In this document: positions 8,389 to 16,902 of the stretch, piece by piece | How positions within the stretch are numbered: the stretch's first letter is position 1 | Layout: the number at the start of each line of letters is the position of its first letter | Source: Methylotenera sp. | GTDB taxonomy: Bacteria > Pseudomonadota > Gammaproteobacteria > Burkholderiales > Methylophilaceae | Length of the DNA: 33,689 nt | Assembly (NCBI GenBank): GCA_030693535.1 | Contig: JAUYAL010000063.1 | Coordinates: forward strand, 1 to 33,689 | Direction of reading: 5' to 3' | Position numbers and translations under genes: made by a program | Notes under the pieces: model-generated | Database searches by the model: none | Told to the model about the DNA's origin: nothing | Seen by the model: only the letters and a program-made list of their open reading frames with translations

Positions 8389-9297
8389 TTATCCACGCGG
8401 ATGATGCATGCTATGCAACTGTTTCAAGCGTTCTCGCGCCACATGCGTATAAATCTGTGTAGTTGAAATATCGGAATGACCAAGTAACATCTGCACCACT
8501 CTTAAATCTGCGCCGTGATTCAACAAGTGTGTAGCAAATGCATGGCGTAATACATGTGGTGACATATGCTTATTGATACCCGCCAGCAATGCATAGCGCT
8601 TAATTAAATACCAAAACGCTTGACGCGTCATCGCGTCGCCGCGATTGGTCACAAACAAGGCATCGCACAAACGCTTTTGCAAAATTTCTGAGCGAGCTTC
8701 TTTTAAGTAGCGAGAAATCCAATCTACCGCATCCTCGCCCATTGGCACCAAGCGCGTTTTACTGCCTTTACCTGTAATGCGCACAACTCCATCACTAAGG
8801 CTCACTTCAGTGACTTTGACACCTACTAACTCTGATACACGCAATCCACAGGCGTAGAGTAGTTCCAGCATAGCTTTATCGCGCAATCCTGCCGACTCCG
8901 TAATTATAGGTGCATTGAGCAAAGCAATGACTTCATCTTCATTCAAACTTTTAGGCAAACTACGCGGTAGTTTTGGTGATTGAATTTGGATGGTCGGATC
9001 TAGGCTAATTTTGTTATCCCGCATTAAATAGCGATAAAATCTGCGCATGCTGGCAATCAATCGACTAATGCTGCGCGGCTTACTTTGTGGGAATTTAACA
9101 GCGAGATATTGCTGAATATCGGCTTGATCTACGGTAAGTAATTGCTTGTTTTGCGGCCTGAGCCAAAGTGCAAATGCACTTAAATCTAAACGATAACTTT
9201 CTAGCGTATTTTTTGACAAACCATCTTCTAACCATAGATGGTCAATGAAGGTGTCTAGTTCTGCCAAGTCTTGTGGCGAAAGCGTGCGCTCACTCAT
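8389..9297 (-). CDS. xerD: Site-specific tyrosine recombinase XerD
   Basis: XerD acts with XerC at dif to resolve chromosome dimers, under FtsK control. With the start chosen here it has 302 residues: an N-terminal SAM-like core-binding domain (about 10-95) and a catalytic domain. All catalytic residues are visible: R153 (ACGLRVSEL), K177 (ITGKGSK), H248 and R251 (HVLRHAFATH), H274 (LLGHSD) and the nucleophile Y283 (QIYTHV). The frame continues upstream to 9321. I prefer the ATG at 9297 because it gives the usual MSERTLSPQD-type N-terminus and overlaps the ogt stop by 8 bases (ATGAGTGA), a typical coupling arrangement. XerC is a less likely alternative. Confidence 0.93.
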   Translation of the reverse strand: MSERTLSPQDLAELDTFIDHLWLEDGLSKNTLESYRLDLSAFALWLRPQNKQLLTVDQADIQQYLAVKFPQSKPRSISRLIASMRRFYRYLMRDNKISLDPTIQIQSPKLPRSLPKSLNEDEVIALLNAPIITESAGLRDKAMLELLYACGLRVSELVGVKVTEVSLSDGVVRITGKGSKTRLVPMGEDAVDWISRYLKEARSEILQKRLCDALFVTNRGDAMTRQAFWYLIKRYALLAGINKHMSPHVLRHAFATHLLNHGADLRVVQMLLGHSDISTTQIYTHVARERLKQLHSMHHPRG

Positions 9298-9778
9298 TTG
9301 TATAGCCTTGCACACCTTCATGCACTAGTAGCCAGCGTTTAACAGACAAGCCATTTTCTTTACCTTGCATAAATCCGCCTAAGCCGTTTTGCGCAACCAC
9401 ACGGTGGCATGGAATAATAAGCGGAACGGTATTCGCACCACAGGCATTAGCCACAGCGCGGGGGCCTGAACCGATTTGTTTAGCTATCTGCCCATAGGTG
9501 GCAGTTTTTCCTAGTGGAATGGCAGCAATCGCCTGCCAGACACGCTGCTGAAAAACGGTGCCTTGTTGCGTGCATAGAGATATATTAAATGGGGTCGTTG
9601 CTTGCTGTAGATATTGCAGTATCTGCTCATAAGCTTGATTGACTAACACATTGTTTGATTGAAAATTTTCTTGTAACGGTGCTTCTGACAACAAATCTAT
9701 TGCAAGTTGATTGCCATGCAAAGACATTGCCACAGCGCCAAAAGGCGCATTTATTAGCGCATCATAATGATTTATCAT
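9290..9778 (-). CDS. ogt: Methylated-DNA--protein-cysteine methyltransferase
   Basis: This suicide repair protein moves methyl groups from O6-methylguanine (and O4-methylthymine) to its own cysteine. The 162 residues have a variable N-terminal half and a conserved DNA-binding domain. QQRVWQAIAAIPLGKTATYGQIAKQIG leads to the RAVANACGAN segment with the arginine finger, and the active-site IPCHRVV carries C124. It lacks the AdaA metal domain, so it is an Ogt/MGMT-type enzyme rather than the Ada regulator. It is the upstream gene of a two-gene unit with xerD, overlapping by 8 bases. Confidence 0.94.
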   Translation of the reverse strand: MINHYDALINAPFGAVAMSLHGNQLAIDLLSEAPLQENFQSNNVLVNQAYEQILQYLQQATTPFNISLCTQQGTVFQQRVWQAIAAIPLGKTATYGQIAKQIGSGPRAVANACGANTVPLIIPCHRVVAQNGLGGFMQGKENGLSVKRWLLVHEGVQGYTNE

Positions 9779-9828
9779 CGCATCATGTTAAACGAATGTT
9801 GCCTTTATGCAAATGAAAAATCACATGA

Positions 9829-9868
9829 TAAAAAACCCAAAGTCCTTTCGACATTTGGGTTTTTTTTA
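9829..9868 (-). terminator. Terminator of the rpsP-rimM-trmD-rplS operon
   Basis: AAAACCCAAA (9832-9841) pairs with TTTGGGTTTT (9854-9863) around a 12-base loop. Runs of A and T flank both sides, so it could work in either direction. It lies 22-60 bases beyond the rplS stop on the minus strand and just upstream of ogt. Confidence 0.85.
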
Positions 9869-9889
9869 TTCAGCAAAAACTACAGAAAT

Positions 9890-10285
9890 TTAAGCGCTTG
9901 TCTCTGGAGCCATTACTTCTTTTTCACGTGAGAATAATTTCTCTTTAATACGCGCTGATTTACCTGAACGCTCACGTAGGTAATAAAGTTTCGCACGGCG
10001 AACATCACCACGACGCTTAACTTCAATGCTAGCGATTAGCGGTGAATAAGTTTGGAATGTACGCTCAACACCTTCGCCAGATGAGATTTTACGTACGATG
10101 AATGATGAGTTTAAACCACGGTTACGTTTAGCAATCACAACGCCTTCGTATGACTGCACACGTTTACGTGTACCTTCAACTACGTTTACGCCAACTACTA
10201 CAGTGTCGCCTGGTGCAAAAGATGGAATGGTTTTGCCTAAACGAGCAATCTCTTCCTCTTCTAGCATTTTAATAATATCTGCCAT
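9890..10285 (-). CDS. rplS: 50S ribosomal protein bL19
   Basis: L19 is a 50S protein at the 30S-50S interface. The 131 residues open with [29 protein letters not shown] and contain the typical [34 protein letters not shown] core and [16 protein letters not shown] near the end. A family-typical core (about 115 residues) is followed by a short acidic tail. It is the last gene of the trmD operon, separated from trmD by 90 bases containing a small A+T-rich hairpin, and is followed by a strong terminator. Confidence 0.98.
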   Translation of the reverse strand: MADIIKMLEEEEIARLGKTIPSFAPGDTVVVGVNVVEGTRKRVQSYEGVVIAKRNRGLNSSFIVRKISSGEGVERTFQTYSPLIASIEVKRRGDVRRAKLYYLRERSGKSARIKEKLFSREKEVMAPETSA

Positions 10286-10375
10286 TTTCTATTTTTCCTT
10301 TATATCGCCTTGATTTTAATTTTTAAAATCCCAACCTCGGCGGGTTCCTTTTAATTATGAAGAGGCTTGTTCCTG

Positions 10376-11131
10376 CTAATCAGTTTGCTCAACATCAAGC
10401 TCTTTTAGCAGCCGTGCTTCTTCTTTCGTCAACGGCCTTGCGGCCAATAAATCGGGACGTTGATCCCGAGTTCTTTTCAGCGACATTTTCAACCGCCACT
10501 GTTTAATCTTTGCGTGATTTCCTGATGTTAAAATTTCAGGCACTTTCACACCATTATATTCTTCTGGCCTAGTATAGTGCGGGCAATCTAATAAGCCATC
10601 TACAAACGAATCTTCAATGGCAGAATCACTATCACCTAAGCTACCTGGCAAATGCCTGACTATCGCATCTATCAACGCCATGGCGGGTAATTCACCACCA
10701 CTTAACACATAATCGCCAATGGAAATTTCCTCATCCACCTGCACATCAATCAATCGTTGGTCTACACCTTCATAACGACTTGTTAGCAACACTAAACCTT
10801 GTTTCTTACTTAACTGCATGACTTTTTCATGTGTCAGCGGTTGACCCGCTGGTGAAAGATGGATTACCCAACTTTCAATATTCTTTTCAGCTTGACTTAC
10901 TTTTGCCGAACTAATGGCTTGTTCTAAAGGCTCTGCAAGCATTACCATGCCTGGGCCACCACCATAAGGTCTGTCGTCTACTGTTTTATGATTATCGGTA
11001 GTGAAATCTCTAGGGTTCCAAAACTGGACATCATAAATCTTTTGCTGTAAAGCTCTGCTTGTGATGCCATATTTAGTAATGGCGTCAAACATTTCAGGAA
11101 ACAGCGTAACAATGTCAAACTTAAATGCCAT
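10376..11131 (-). CDS. trmD: tRNA (guanine-N1-)-methyltransferase TrmD
   Basis: TrmD methylates G37 of tRNAs with G at position 36, using S-adenosylmethionine, and so prevents frameshifting. It is a SPOUT enzyme with a C-terminal trefoil knot. Visible motifs: [18 protein letters not shown] at the N-terminus, [23 protein letters not shown], and the knot/SAM segment [16 protein letters not shown]. The frame begins with a TTG at 11137, but the ATG at 11131 gives the usual N-terminus, so I use it (251 residues). It follows rimM by 21 bases. The ribosome site is weak, in line with low TrmD output relative to the ribosomal proteins. Confidence 0.97.
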   Translation of the reverse strand: MAFKFDIVTLFPEMFDAITKYGITSRALQQKIYDVQFWNPRDFTTDNHKTVDDRPYGGGPGMVMLAEPLEQAISSAKVSQAEKNIESWVIHLSPAGQPLTHEKVMQLSKKQGLVLLTSRYEGVDQRLIDVQVDEEISIGDYVLSGGELPAMALIDAIVRHLPGSLGDSDSAIEDSFVDGLLDCPHYTRPEEYNGVKVPEILTSGNHAKIKQWRLKMSLKRTRDQRPDLLAARPLTKEEARLLKELDVEQTD

Positions 11132-11152
11132 AATCAAATCTAAACGACATGG

Positions 11153-11728
11153 TTAGAAATCTGCATCCCAATCCACTAACATCGTTTTTGCTACTATATC
11201 CACCTCAAGCACTACTGCGTCAATAAACGGCAACAATCTTTCTTGCGGCTTCTCTTTAGTTACTGCCTTATCTACTATAGCTTCTTGCTTAACGGCATCT
11301 GCACGTACTGCAATTACATCATTCGCACCAGTTTCAAACACATCAACAACTAAGCCGAAATCAACATCCTGTTTATTCTTAACACGTAAACCAATCAAGT
11401 CTGACCAGTAATACTCATTTTCTTCAGCTTCAGGCAATTGCTCTCTTGGCACTGCGATTTGCTTACCCTTGCATGCAAGCGCGGCATCACGATCATCAAT
11501 GCCTTTTAGCTTAACTACCAGCACATCATTGTGAGTTTTGGCAGTTTCAACCACCATTTCACTCCAATCATCGCCTTTGCCTAGCCACCAAGTGTCGTAA
11601 TCAAATAAACCATCAAACGCTTCTGTATCTGGCACAATTTTTAGCCAACCAAAAACGCCGTAGGGCGCAACGATGCGCCCCATGACTACCATATTTCTTT
11701 CAGCTGAATTACTCACAGACTTTGTCAT
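11153..11728 (-). CDS. rimM: Ribosome maturation factor RimM
   Basis: RimM binds S19 and helps mature the 3' domain of 16S rRNA in the 30S subunit. The 191 residues show the N-terminal RimM domain (VVMGRIVAPYGVFGWLKI, then KGIDDRDAALACKG) and a C-terminal PRC-barrel segment (YYWSDLIGLRV, GLVVDVFETGANDVIAV, LLPFIDAVV). A stretch of about 10 residues before the core is extra relative to E. coli. The start ATG directly abuts a perfect 11-pair hairpin in the rpsP-rimM gap, with no free Shine-Dalgarno between, which suggests translational damping. Confidence 0.96.
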   Translation of the reverse strand: MTKSVSNSAERNMVVMGRIVAPYGVFGWLKIVPDTEAFDGLFDYDTWWLGKGDDWSEMVVETAKTHNDVLVVKLKGIDDRDAALACKGKQIAVPREQLPEAEENEYYWSDLIGLRVKNKQDVDFGLVVDVFETGANDVIAVRADAVKQEAIVDKAVTKEKPQERLLPFIDAVVLEVDIVAKTMLVDWDADF

Positions 11729-11756
11729 TTACTTAGGTGTCACATCACCTAAGTAA
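11729..11756 (-). promoter_or_regulatory. Perfect RNA hairpin abutting the rimM start
   Basis: TTACTTAGGTG (11729-11739) and CACCTAAGTAA (11746-11756) are perfectly complementary (11 pairs) around a 6-base loop. In the transcript the 3' arm ends one base before the rimM ATG, so the usual ribosome-site position is buried in the stem. No T-run follows, so it is not a typical terminator. In E. coli, RimM and TrmD are made in much smaller amounts than S16 and L19, and RNA structure near rimM contributes. This hairpin is a natural candidate for the same role. Confidence 0.6.
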
Positions 11757-11778
11757 TGATCAATATTAGTGATAATAA

Positions 11779-12294
11779 TTAAGCGTCTACAGCAGGTGTT
11801 TCAGCAACTTCAGCTGGCGCTTCTTCAGCAGCAGCTTCTACTGGTGCAGCTGCGGCTTCAGCTTCAGCTGCTTTTGCAGCCTCTGCAGCTTCTTTTGCAG
11901 CAGCAGCTTCTTCAGCGGCTTTAGCATCTGCTTCAGCTTTAGCAGCATCAGCAACAGCTTTTACTTTAGCAGCTTCAACAGCAGCAATTTTTGCTTTAAC
12001 AGCATCAGCTTTAGCAGCATCTTTTGCCTTAGCAACAATTGCGTGCTCTGGGCCTTTAGCATGAAATTTAACCAAACGTGCAACTGTATCTGACAGTTGC
12101 GCGCCTTGACCTTGCCAGAATGTAACACGCTCTTGATCTACACGAAGCGCTTCTGCACCAGCTTTTGCTGATGGGTTGTAAAAACCAACACGCTCGATAA
12201 AGCGGCCATCACGACGATTGCGTGAATCAGCCACTACTAAGTTGTAGAAAGGAGTTTTTTTCGCGCCACCACGAGCTAAACGAATAATAACCAT
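11779..12294 (-). CDS. rpsP: 30S ribosomal protein bS16 with long Ala-rich C-terminal tail
   Basis: S16 is an early-assembling 30S protein. Residues 1 to about 82 are a standard S16: [20 protein letters not shown], then [16 protein letters not shown] and [17 protein letters not shown]. About 88 further residues follow, almost only Ala, Glu, Lys, Asp and Val in an alanine-rich, partly heptad-like pattern that turns acidic towards the end. Typical S16 is 80-100 residues, so the 171-residue length is unusual. The reading frame is clean, so the tail is coded rather than a frameshift artefact. First gene of the trmD operon. Confidence 0.97.
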   Translation of the reverse strand: MVIIRLARGGAKKTPFYNLVVADSRNRRDGRFIERVGFYNPSAKAGAEALRVDQERVTFWQGQGAQLSDTVARLVKFHAKGPEHAIVAKAKDAAKADAVKAKIAAVEAAKVKAVADAAKAEADAKAAEEAAAAKEAAEAAKAAEAEAAAAPVEAAAEEAPAEVAETPAVDA

Positions 12295-12339
12295 AATCTT
12301 TGTTCTCTTTATTGAAAAATTTATCGCAGAAAGGCGCGG

Positions 12340-12369
12340 ATTTTACGCTATTAATTGTAGTTTTGACAA
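12340..12369 (-). promoter_or_regulatory. Sigma-70 promoter of the rpsP operon
   Basis: On the minus strand a -35 TTGTCA (12369-12364) is followed after 18 bases by a -10 TAAAAT (12345-12340), then a G+C-rich CCGCGCC stretch resembling a stringent-type discriminator. The predicted start near 12333 gives a leader of about 39 bases to the rpsP ATG. Confidence 0.55.
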
Positions 12370-12416
12370 GTGCTTTATGTATTTTGTCGTTGATTTATCT
12401 AAATTTATAATTACCA

Positions 12417-13127
12417 TCAGCCAACACTATGGTATTTATATCGAGTTGGATCAACTAATCCCGCCGCCACAAAGCCTTCGCGCCTTAATCTACATGAATC
12501 ACAAAGTCCACACGCCTCACCATTTTTGTCAGCCTGGTAGCAGGAAACAGTCATCGTATAATCCACGCCAAGTTTAGTACCTAATTTTACTATCTGCGCT
12601 TTTGTCATATCTATCAAAGGCGCGTGAATAGTAATCGTACGCCCTTCCACTGCACTCTTTGTCGCTAAATTTGCCATCGTTTGAAATGCTCGAACATACT
12701 CACCCCGACAATCTGGATAACCAGAATAATCAAGCGCATTGACACCAATAAAAATATCCTGACTTTGCAATACTTCCGCCCACGCCAGTGCCAGAGACAA
12801 CATAATGGTGTTGCGCGCAGGCACATATGTAATTGGAATGCCTGCGGTTTCATGTTCTGGCACTGCAATCGCTTCGTCAGTGAGTGCTGAACCACCAAAT
12901 AATGATAAGTCCAAATTTGCAGTTTTGTGCGCTATTGCACCCATCATGTTTGCTAGATTTTTTGCGGCATGCAACTCAGCAATATGGCGTTGGTGATAAT
13001 CTAAACTTAAACAATAGCAGTCAAAGTCCTGTGACTTAGCTATAGCAAGACACGTAGCAGAATCCAATCCACCAGAAAGCAATACCACAGCTTTCTTTTT
13101 CGCTTTGTTTTTTATATCTGAACGCAT
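12417..13127 (-). CDS. queC: 7-cyano-7-deazaguanine synthase QueC
   Basis: QueC converts 7-carboxy-7-deazaguanine to preQ0 using ATP and ammonia, in the queuosine pathway. The 236 residues carry the PP-loop motif [15 protein letters not shown] near residue 15, the YHQRHIAEL segment, [14 protein letters not shown], and the C-terminal zinc site with cysteines in VSCYQ and [14 protein letters not shown]. It starts one base after the queE stop (13129), so the two are co-transcribed and probably coupled. A Lys-rich stretch of about a dozen residues precedes the conserved core. I see no terminator between queC and the rpsP promoter. Confidence 0.96.
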   Translation of the reverse strand: MRSDIKNKAKKKAVVLLSGGLDSATCLAIAKSQDFDCYCLSLDYHQRHIAELHAAKNLANMMGAIAHKTANLDLSLFGGSALTDEAIAVPEHETAGIPITYVPARNTIMLSLALAWAEVLQSQDIFIGVNALDYSGYPDCRGEYVRAFQTMANLATKSAVEGRTITIHAPLIDMTKAQIVKLGTKLGVDYTMTVSCYQADKNGEACGLCDSCRLRREGFVAAGLVDPTRYKYHSVG

Positions 13128-13128
13128 T

Positions 13129-13767
13129 CTAAACTCCAGGCTTCTCGCCCCACAAAATCTTATGCAACTGCACTTGCATGCGCACTGGCAACCTGTCGTT
13201 CAACACCCATTCGGCCAGCTCGGTAGGATTTACTTGGCTGTACACTGGTGAAAATAATACTGGGCATTTGTCTGGAATTTTATGTGTACTTAATAAATCT
13301 TTTGCCCATATATAATCTGCCCGACTACAAAGCACAAATTTTACTTCGTCAGCACTTTTCAGATGCTCCAAATTACCCCATACATTATTTTTTGATTCAC
13401 CTGAATCCGGTGTTTTTACATCCAATATCACAGAAACTCGTTTATCAACTGGGCTAATATCAATCGCACCACCTGTTTCTAGAGACACGTTAAAACCAGC
13501 ATCACATAAATCCTTTAACAATACAAGGCAGTCCTTTTGTGCGAGCGGTTCGCCTCCTGTTACGGTGACATATTCTGTGCCGAACTCGGCAACCTTACTC
13601 AGAATATCGGTAATTTCCATATTGGTACCACCACTAAAAGCATAAGCAGTATCGCAATACACACAGCGCATCGGGCATCCTGTCAAGCGCACAAACACCG
13701 TAGGCAAACCTATACGTGAGGATTCACCTTGTATCGAATAGAAAATTTCGTGAATTTTTAGCTTCAT
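13129..13767 (-). CDS. queE: 7-carboxy-7-deazaguanine synthase QueE
   Basis: QueE is a radical-SAM enzyme that turns 6-carboxytetrahydropterin into 7-carboxy-7-deazaguanine. The 212 residues include the N-terminal [22 protein letters not shown] and the cluster-binding [11 protein letters not shown] (CxxxCxxC with C31, C35 and C38), plus the [11 protein letters not shown] glycine motif. It lies directly before queC. The 147-base gap upstream holds the tol-pal terminator; a TATAAT at 13810-13805 on the minus strand could serve a queE promoter, though no good -35 accompanies it. Confidence 0.95.
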   Translation of the reverse strand: MKLKIHEIFYSIQGESSRIGLPTVFVRLTGCPMRCVYCDTAYAFSGGTNMEITDILSKVAEFGTEYVTVTGGEPLAQKDCLVLLKDLCDAGFNVSLETGGAIDISPVDKRVSVILDVKTPDSGESKNNVWGNLEHLKSADEVKFVLCSRADYIWAKDLLSTHKIPDKCPVLFSPVYSQVNPTELAEWVLNDRLPVRMQVQLHKILWGEKPGV

Positions 13768-13775
13768 TAAATATT

Positions 13776-13805
13776 AAAAAAATAGCGCCATTTTGATTGG
13801 CGCCA
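13776..13805 (-). terminator. Terminator of the tol-pal run
   Basis: On the minus strand TGGCGCCA, a 7-base loop and TGGCGC form a G+C-rich stem (core GCGCCA/TGGCGC), followed by TA and seven T. It lies about 110 bases after the cpoB stop and just upstream of queE. Confidence 0.75.
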
Positions 13806-13816
13806 TTATAACTGAA

Positions 13817-13846
13817 ATCAGCTTAACTAATTAAAGCTAAGCTGAT
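13817..13846. repeat. Inverted repeat between cpoB and queE
   Basis: ATCAGCTTA (13817-13825) and TAAGCTGAT (13838-13846) form a perfect 9-pair stem with a 12-base loop. No strong T-run follows on either strand. It may protect the cpoB mRNA 3' end or act in tandem with the nearby terminator. Confidence 0.45.
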
Positions 13847-13914
13847 GTTTTACCGGTGATTAAACCCTAGAATTTAACAGTCGTAAATCCGACACAATCC
13901 AATTTAACGCACTC

Positions 13915-14772
13915 TTACTTAATAGCTTCTAATGCTTTTAGTCGTTTTTGCGCGGCAGGAATCACTTCACTGTTCGGGAATTTAGCGATCAATTCCCGCA
14001 ATGTTTTTTTAGCTCCTGGCACCAAACCTAATTGAATCTGGCTATTTGCCATGTTTAGCATGGCATCAGGCACTTTTGCGCTTTCAGGATACAAATCTAA
14101 CACTTTCTGCTGAGTGATTATTGAGGATTTGTAGTTTTTTAAAGCGAATTGTGAATAACCTAGGCCATAGGTAGCTTCAAACGCCAGAGCGCTATTTGGA
14201 TAATCTTTTAAGAATTTATCATATGCATTAAAAGCATCTCTATGTTTCACTTCTCTAGACAAGCCATTAGCAAGCTCAAGCAATTGATATTCTTGCGTAT
14301 TTTTGCCTGGCATTGCTACTTCTGCGGTTGCGGACGTTGTAGCGGTCGCTTCAGTTGGCACCACAGCGGCCGCAGGCGTTGCACTAAGCTCTAACTTCCG
14401 CAAGCGAACATCAGTATCGCCGTACAAATCTTTTTGTCGTTGCTGAGTAGCCATTACATTATGATTTGCAACTTCCAACTCACCTTTAAGCTTTGCCAAT
14501 TCTTGCTTTAAAGACTCTATTTGATTCTGCATATCCAATAAGCCACCGCCTTTGGTAATGGCTTCTATGTCGATTACACGCTGCTCTAGTTCATGATGGC
14601 TTTTTTTTAAGTTGGCTAGCTCTGTTTGTGTAGCCTGATTCTGGCTATTCATTGTCGCTTCTACTTCAAGAATTTTTTTTCGCGCTTCTTTATCATCAAA
14701 CAAAGCTGCGTGACTACTCATTACAAATAGTTGCATCAAAAATAGGTTAGCCAGAATCAGTCTTTTCATCAT
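13915..14772 (-). CDS. cpoB: Cell-division coordinator CpoB (YbgF)
   Basis: CpoB is a periplasmic protein that links the Tol system to peptidoglycan synthesis by PBP1B during division. The 285 residues begin with a signal peptide (cleavage probably after the SSHA near residue 22) and a coiled-coil segment rich in Glu, Lys and Gln (about 30-115). An Ala/Thr-rich linker follows, then a C-terminal domain with tetratricopeptide-type repeats (YQLLELANGL, AFEATYGLGYSQFALKNY, DAMLNMANSQIQLG). Two ATGs stand in tandem at the start (14772 and 14769); either could be used. It is the last gene of the tolQRAB-pal-cpoB order, which is standard for proteobacteria. Confidence 0.94.
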   Translation of the reverse strand: MMKRLILANLFLMQLFVMSSHAALFDDKEARKKILEVEATMNSQNQATQTELANLKKSHHELEQRVIDIEAITKGGGLLDMQNQIESLKQELAKLKGELEVANHNVMATQQRQKDLYGDTDVRLRKLELSATPAAAVVPTEATATTSATAEVAMPGKNTQEYQLLELANGLSREVKHRDAFNAYDKFLKDYPNSALAFEATYGLGYSQFALKNYKSSIITQQKVLDLYPESAKVPDAMLNMANSQIQLGLVPGAKKTLRELIAKFPNSEVIPAAQKRLKALEAIK

Positions 14773-14804
14773 ATTTTATAACCTTGTGTTTTATAAACTT
14801 TAGA

Positions 14805-15389
14805 TCACTCGTTCACGTATACAATATCTGCACGACGATTTTGTTTAGCGCAAGCGTCATCGGTACAGCCTTCAGTCGCCTTTTCTTCACCAAAGCTAAC
14901 CGTTTCAATTTGCGTATCTTGCACACCAAGTAAGTTGAGTGATTTTTTTACAGCCACTGAACGACGTTGACCCAATGATAAGTTGTATTCACGCGTGCCA
15001 ATTTCATCAGTGTTGCCTTGTAAAATAGCCTTTGCACTGCTGTTTGCGAGCAAATATTTAGCATGCGCTTCAATCAATGGACGAAACTCAGCTTTAATCG
15101 CATCGCTGTCAAAATCAAAATAGATATTACGTTTCGACAAAATGTTATTTGGATCTTTTAATGGATTATTTACACTTCCTGTTGCATCGCCATCAATTTT
15201 TACTTCTTTTATTGCTGAAGTGTCAGATGGCGCAGCTTCAGCTGGATTAGCTGTACTTTGTGTAGCTGCTGGGCTTTTATCTTCTACAGCTGCCGGCTTA
15301 TCAACCATAGGCGTGCTTTTACATGCTCCTAAAAATAAGGCCAGTGCTAAAGTGCTTAATAACTTTTTGTTCCATGTAGATTTATTCAT
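14805..15389 (-). CDS. pal: Peptidoglycan-associated lipoprotein Pal
   Basis: Pal anchors the outer membrane to peptidoglycan and cycles with TolB during constriction. The 194 residues open with a lipoprotein signal ending in the lipobox LGAC (Cys23). A Pro/Ala/Ser-rich tether with several Asp and Glu follows, then the OmpA-like domain: RNIYFDFDSDAIKAEFRPL, the QGNTDEIGTREYNLSLGQRR peptidoglycan-binding stretch, and QNRRADIVY at the end. The segment reads GNTDEIG where many Pal proteins have GHADERG, a modest change. It follows tolB by 60 bases. Confidence 0.95.
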   Translation of the reverse strand: MNKSTWNKKLLSTLALALFLGACKSTPMVDKPAAVEDKSPAATQSTANPAEAAPSDTSAIKEVKIDGDATGSVNNPLKDPNNILSKRNIYFDFDSDAIKAEFRPLIEAHAKYLLANSSAKAILQGNTDEIGTREYNLSLGQRRSVAVKKSLNLLGVQDTQIETVSFGEEKATEGCTDDACAKQNRRADIVYVNE

Positions 15390-15449
15390 AATGCTCTCCT
15401 TATAATAACGCTCTAATAGCGGAAATAGTTAGTACCAAAAACAATCAAC

Positions 15450-16733
15450 TCACTTAATTATTGGACCCCAGGCCGGCTCTCTTATATCGCCACCAGATTC
15501 GTTCAAACGTTGTTTCACACGGCCATCGGCGGAAACCGCAGCTAAAGCGCCATGACCTCCTACTCGCGTCGCATACAATAACATACGTCCATTTGGTGCA
15601 AAACTAGGCGACTCATCCTGCGAACCTTCACTTAACAACTGCACTTGGCCATTAGTTAAATCCTGCAATGCCACGCGAAATTTACCACCATCATTTCGGA
15701 TCATCGCTAGAGACTTTCCATCCGGAGAAAAACGTGGACTTACATTATATGCCCCTTCAAATGTTACCCGTTGCGCATCACCACCTCCAGATGGCACTTT
15801 GTAGATCTGCGGTCTGCCGCCACGGTCTGAGCTAAAATAAATCCATTTAGCGTCAGATGACCAAGTCGGCTCGGTATCTATCGCGCTACTTTTAGTGACT
15901 TGCTTCAAACCTGAACCATCTGCGTTAATCGTGTATACCTGAGAATTAGCCCCATAAGTAAGCACTATAGCTAACTTACTCCCATCTGGCGACCATGCAG
16001 GTGCGCTGTTGTTTCCCTTAAAGTTAGCAAGAACAGATCGCTTGCCGCTTAGAGATTGAACAAAAACAATCGGCTTCTTCTTTTCAAAAGAAACATAGGC
16101 AATTTTACTGCCATCTGGTGACCATGCTGGTGAGATGATTGGCTCTTTGGATGACACCATGGTTAATGGATTTTCACCGTCAGCATCAGCGACGCGCAAT
16201 GCATAGCGCCCATTTGCTTTGTTAATATAGGCAATACGGCTTGAAAAAATACCTGTCTCACCCGTTAATTTTTCATAAATTACGTCGGCGATCTTATGTG
16301 CAGTCGCTCTCAATTGGCTTTGTGTAATGTTATATTGCATTCCTGTAAGCTGGGTTTGTTTGAGAACATCTGCTAATTGAAAAGTTACTTTAAGCCTATT
16401 GTTTGGCAGTGTTTCCACTACACCCACAGCCATTGCCTGAGCCTGAAGGGCTGCCCACTCTGCGTATTTAATTTGCATAATATCAGGTGGACGACTTGCA
16501 ACTCCTCCTGTTTCAAGTACACGAAACAAACCACTACGCTTTAAATCTGCTGCAATGATGTTGCTGATATTATCTGCGCTGTTGCCATTTTGTTGAAATG
16601 GCACGATTGCCACAGGGATCTGCTGCGCGCTGCCACCGCTAATTTCAATTTCTAAAGCAGCATTTGCAACCTTTGTAACTGATAACAAAAGTGTCAATAC
16701 TGCAATAAACACTGTTGATCGAAGTATATTCAT
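15450..16733 (-). CDS. tolB: Tol-Pal system beta-propeller protein TolB
   Basis: TolB is the periplasmic partner that shuttles between Pal and TolA. The 427 residues start with a signal peptide (probable cleavage after KVANA near residue 25). The N-terminal domain (about 28-160) is followed by a beta-propeller of repeats with SPAWSPDGSKIAYVS, SAPAWSPDGSKLAIV, TEPTWSSDAKWIYFSSDRGG, SPRFSPDGKSLAMI and SPSFAPNGRMLLYAT. That repeat pattern is diagnostic. A gap of 169 bases separates it from tolA, larger than elsewhere in the operon; a TAGAAT-like -10 occurs there but no convincing -35. Confidence 0.96.
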   Translation of the reverse strand: MNILRSTVFIAVLTLLLSVTKVANAALEIEISGGSAQQIPVAIVPFQQNGNSADNISNIIAADLKRSGLFRVLETGGVASRPPDIMQIKYAEWAALQAQAMAVGVVETLPNNRLKVTFQLADVLKQTQLTGMQYNITQSQLRATAHKIADVIYEKLTGETGIFSSRIAYINKANGRYALRVADADGENPLTMVSSKEPIISPAWSPDGSKIAYVSFEKKKPIVFVQSLSGKRSVLANFKGNNSAPAWSPDGSKLAIVLTYGANSQVYTINADGSGLKQVTKSSAIDTEPTWSSDAKWIYFSSDRGGRPQIYKVPSGGGDAQRVTFEGAYNVSPRFSPDGKSLAMIRNDGGKFRVALQDLTNGQVQLLSEGSQDESPSFAPNGRMLLYATRVGGHGALAAVSADGRVKQRLNESGGDIREPAWGPIIK

Positions 16734-16902
16734 AAGCTATTTGATGTCTTTATTTAGTTTGTCGATTTAATTTTTAGTGTATCTATTTCAATAAAAATTG
16801 AATGATGAATCTTCAGTTCGATTCTACTGCAAACTCGTTGTGCCGCCACACGATTTACACTTTGTTACATTCGCTCACGTTTCCATTTTTTTATTTTAAA
16901 AC

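Noticed and set aside
9290..9321. An earlier xerD start at 9321.
   Set aside because: The extra eight residues are not seen in XerD proteins and would enlarge the overlap with ogt; the ATG at 9297 gives the standard N-terminus.
13768..13914. A possible preQ1 riboswitch upstream of queE.
   Set aside because: The gap contains the tol-pal terminator and a second inverted repeat, but I could not find the preQ1-I aptamer pattern in it.
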